This document shows positions 34,075 through 35,482 of a DNA stretch of 35,482 nucleotides, piece by piece. The notes beneath the pieces were generated by a model. The model saw only the letters and a program-made list of their open reading frames with translations. It was not told the origin of the DNA and searched no databases. Each line of letters starts with the position of its first letter. Positions within the stretch are counted from its first letter, which is position 1. The stretch comes from Anaerofilum sp. (GTDB lineage: Bacteria; Bacillota; Clostridia; Oscillospirales; Ruminococcaceae), in assembly GCA_020024115.1 (NCBI GenBank), contig JAHHUF010000006.1:1-35482 (forward strand). Direction: 5' to 3'. Both the position numbers and the translations under genes were made by a program.

Positions 34075-34977
34075 TTACATTACACCTGCGGCAGATGCCT
34101 CTTCAACAGCAGCATCATACCACTCTTGAATTTTTCCACCTTCAATGTACTCTGCGATTCTCTCATTCACCCATTTTTGGAAGTCTTCATTGCCTTTCAT
34201 AACTGCTGCTGCGTTGCCGTTTTCAACAGGGTCGGTTTCAACTGGAACCTTTGCAATTGCCAAACCTGGAGTGGTTTTCATATAATTTTTACCGGTATCA
34301 CCATCAACCATAACTGCATCTGCGCCGCCGGTTTTCAGCTCTTGGATACATTGAGGGAACTTAGGCAGCAGCAAAGAGGTGCTGTCTGCAAACTGCTCCT
34401 CAATCAAAGTTTGCTGAATGGTGCCTTTTTGGGTTGCAATCACAGCAGAATTAAAACTCTCTTTTGTTGCAAACTTGTCAACATTTTCCTCCAAAACCAA
34501 AATAACCATTTCACCACCGCCATAATACAGGTCGGTCATATCAACGCTTTCTTTACGCTTTTCGGTTGGAGACAAGCCTGCCAAAGCAATGTCAGCGTTG
34601 CCTGCCTGAACTTCGGTGATAACAGAACTGAAATCAATGTTTTGCAGTTCCAACTCAACACCCAAATCGTTAGCCAAAGCCTTTGCAATGGAAGCATCCA
34701 AACCAACAATTTCACCGTTTTTATTTTGGAACTCCAAAGGAGGGAAGGTTGCCTCAGTGGTAACAATCAATTTGCCTCGTTGTTTGATTGCTTCCACAGT
34801 ATGCTCATCAGGGTTACCGGCAACTACTGAATTGGAAGAACTTACATCGGAAGTTCCATTTTCACTTGGTTGACTTCCGCTTTGATTTGTATCGGAAGAA
34901 TTGGCAGACCCACATGCTACCATTGAAACTGCCATCAATGCAGCAGCTGCAATTGTCATCATTTTTTTCAGTTTCAT
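34075..34977 (-). CDS. Amino-acid-binding lipoprotein of the ABC transporter
   Basis: The extracellular substrate-binding subunit (SBP family 3). The 300-residue precursor has a lipoprotein signal MKLKKMMTIAAAALMAVSMV followed by A and Cys22, a Ser/Asn/Gln-rich linker (residues 23-55), and the SBP3 fold: GKLIVTTEATFPPLEF, GLDASIAKALANDLGVELE, DIALAGLSPTEKR, AVIATQKGT. ATG 34977 with AGGAG upstream is chosen; the frame open to 35022 lacks a site. It is first in the operon. The ligand pocket cannot be read well enough to name the amino acid. Confidence 0.94.
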   Translation of the reverse strand: MKLKKMMTIAAAALMAVSMVACGSANSSDTNQSGSQPSENGTSDVSSSNSVVAGNPDEHTVEAIKQRGKLIVTTEATFPPLEFQNKNGEIVGLDASIAKALANDLGVELELQNIDFSSVITEVQAGNADIALAGLSPTEKRKESVDMTDLYYGGGEMVILVLEENVDKFATKESFNSAVIATQKGTIQQTLIEEQFADSTSLLLPKFPQCIQELKTGGADAVMVDGDTGKNYMKTTPGLAIAKVPVETDPVENGNAAAVMKGNEDFQKWVNERIAEYIEGGKIQEWYDAAVEEASAAGVM

Positions 34978-35057
34978 AATTTTCTCTCCTACGAATGTTA
35001 ATTTGTTATCTTTTGCAATCAACTTGCAAAGAAATCATGTTTAAGTGGTATGATCAT

Positions 35058-35086
35058 AGTATAAATGTATATTTATGTTTTGTCAA
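35058..35086 (-). promoter_or_regulatory. Sigma-A-type promoter of the amino-acid transporter operon
   Basis: On the minus strand, TTGACA (35081-35086) is exactly consensus, with a 17-base spacer and TATACT (35058-35063). A second TTGACA lies further up on the same strand (35164-35169) with a 17-base spacer to a weak TTTTAT. The region 35100-35350 is otherwise AT-rich and has no gene. Confidence 0.85.
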
Positions 35087-35349
35087 CGAATTTTTATACA
35101 TTCGTTTTTACTTTTATATTTTGTATAATTTTTTATTAACGATAAAAACAAAAAATAGCTTTTTTGTCAACAAATAAACGATTTTGATTCCTTGTAAGGT
35201 TTTTTATCCAACACATTATTTTACTTTTGTATAAAATAGTACATTTTATCTTTTTATAATCATTGAATATTCTGTATAAAATAATCATTAAAGATTCATT
35301 ATTTATACATCTTTTGTGTTTTTCTCTGAAAAGTTGTTTAAAGTTGCAT

Positions 35350-35380
35350 AAACAAAAAGAATCGCTGTTCGATTTTTTCA
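35350..35380 (-). terminator. Possible terminator at the right edge
   Basis: A short AATCG/CGATT stem with added A/T pairs is followed by CTTTTTG on the minus strand. It would close a minus-strand gene entering from outside the window, whose stop would be 35441-35443. The stem is weak. Confidence 0.35.
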
Positions 35381-35430
35381 AAAAACAATTCTTTTGTATT
35401 TTATATTGCTCTTTTGAAATGATTACTTCC

Positions 35431-35482
35431 TAAATAGTGTCTACACAAGTTCAAGCCAAAACAGCACACCAAATAGCAATGC
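35431..35482 (-). repeat. Right copy of the 52-base inverted repeat found at both window ends
   Basis: It equals the reverse complement of 28-79 with two differences. Read on the minus strand, it gives a hydrophobic tail (ALLFGVLFWLELV) ending in TAG at 35441-35443. The neighbouring bases beyond 35431 are unrelated to those beyond 79 at the left. Confidence 0.85.

Noticed and set aside
35136..35381. 81-codon minus-strand open frame in the AT-rich end region
   Set aside because: Lysine, Asn and Ile-rich by base composition, with no RBS, and it overlaps likely terminator and promoter sequence.
1..35482. CRISPR array, tRNA, rRNA or prophage genes
   Set aside because: No regularly spaced repeats, no tRNA-like cloverleaf or TTCRANYC-type arm, no rRNA segments, and no integrase or phage structural motifs were seen.

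Overview
The window looks like chromosome from an AT-leaning, low-GC Gram-positive anaerobe of the class Clostridia. The best guess is the Oscillospirales/Ruminococcaceae side, inferred from gene content and not proven. Supporting points are strong AAGGAGG-type ribosome binding sites, sigma-A promoters with TATAAT boxes, a DUF4321 protein, a short archaeal-type prolyl-tRNA synthetase, a U32 peptidase with DUF3656, mgsA beside a minD-like gene, and a clostridial-style lipoprotein signal. I see no rRNA, tRNA, CRISPR array, integrase or prophage gene. Most genes are core metabolism or cell-wall genes.

Layout. 1-780: a decayed segment that starts in a repeat also present, inverted, at the other end of the window; it holds a gene broken by one in-frame TGA and a poorer remnant. 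778-11204, all on the minus strand: zapA and a U32/RlhA-like gene (4-base overlap), then dut, DUF4321 and maf, then the rod-shape set mreB / mreC-mreD-mrdA, then minD-like and mgsA. Terminators after mreB and after mrdA, and separate promoters before mreB and minD, divide the cell-shape set into three units. 11380-17437, plus strand: glycogen phosphorylase, a GH13 alpha-glucan hydrolase with an apparently non-ATG start, then an NfeD/SPFH (stomatin-like) pair. 17467-19465: a hairpin repeat and an operon of a DUF1576 membrane protein with an internal duplication plus a small unknown protein. 19581-21111: an NCS2 purine permease behind a leader terminator. 21178-25112: the glycolytic group pgk-tpiA-gpmI without gap or eno.

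25134-29713, minus strand: dapF, galM, a flavin-split-barrel protein, an M42 aminopeptidase and two acidic unknown proteins, closely packed behind the dapF promoter. 29795-31711, plus strand: acpP and proS. 31716-32438: an unknown membrane protein. 32534-35086, minus strand: a complete polar amino-acid ABC transporter (binding lipoprotein, permease, ATPase). 35087-35430 is AT-rich and has no convincing gene.

The genes cover sidewall synthesis and division (mre, PBP2, zapA, minD), storage-glucan breakdown into lower glycolysis (glgP, GH13, tpiA, pgk, gpmI, with mgsA as the methylglyoxal bypass), nucleotide-pool cleaning (dut, maf), and amino-acid supply (M42 peptidase, amino-acid ABC transporter, dapF). 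I found no convincing new defence or mobile system. The points most worth checking are the mirror-image window ends, the hairpin repeat family whose terminator-like loop has diverged but still folds, the ATT/CTG start of the GH13 gene, the leader terminators, and the DUF1576 operon.
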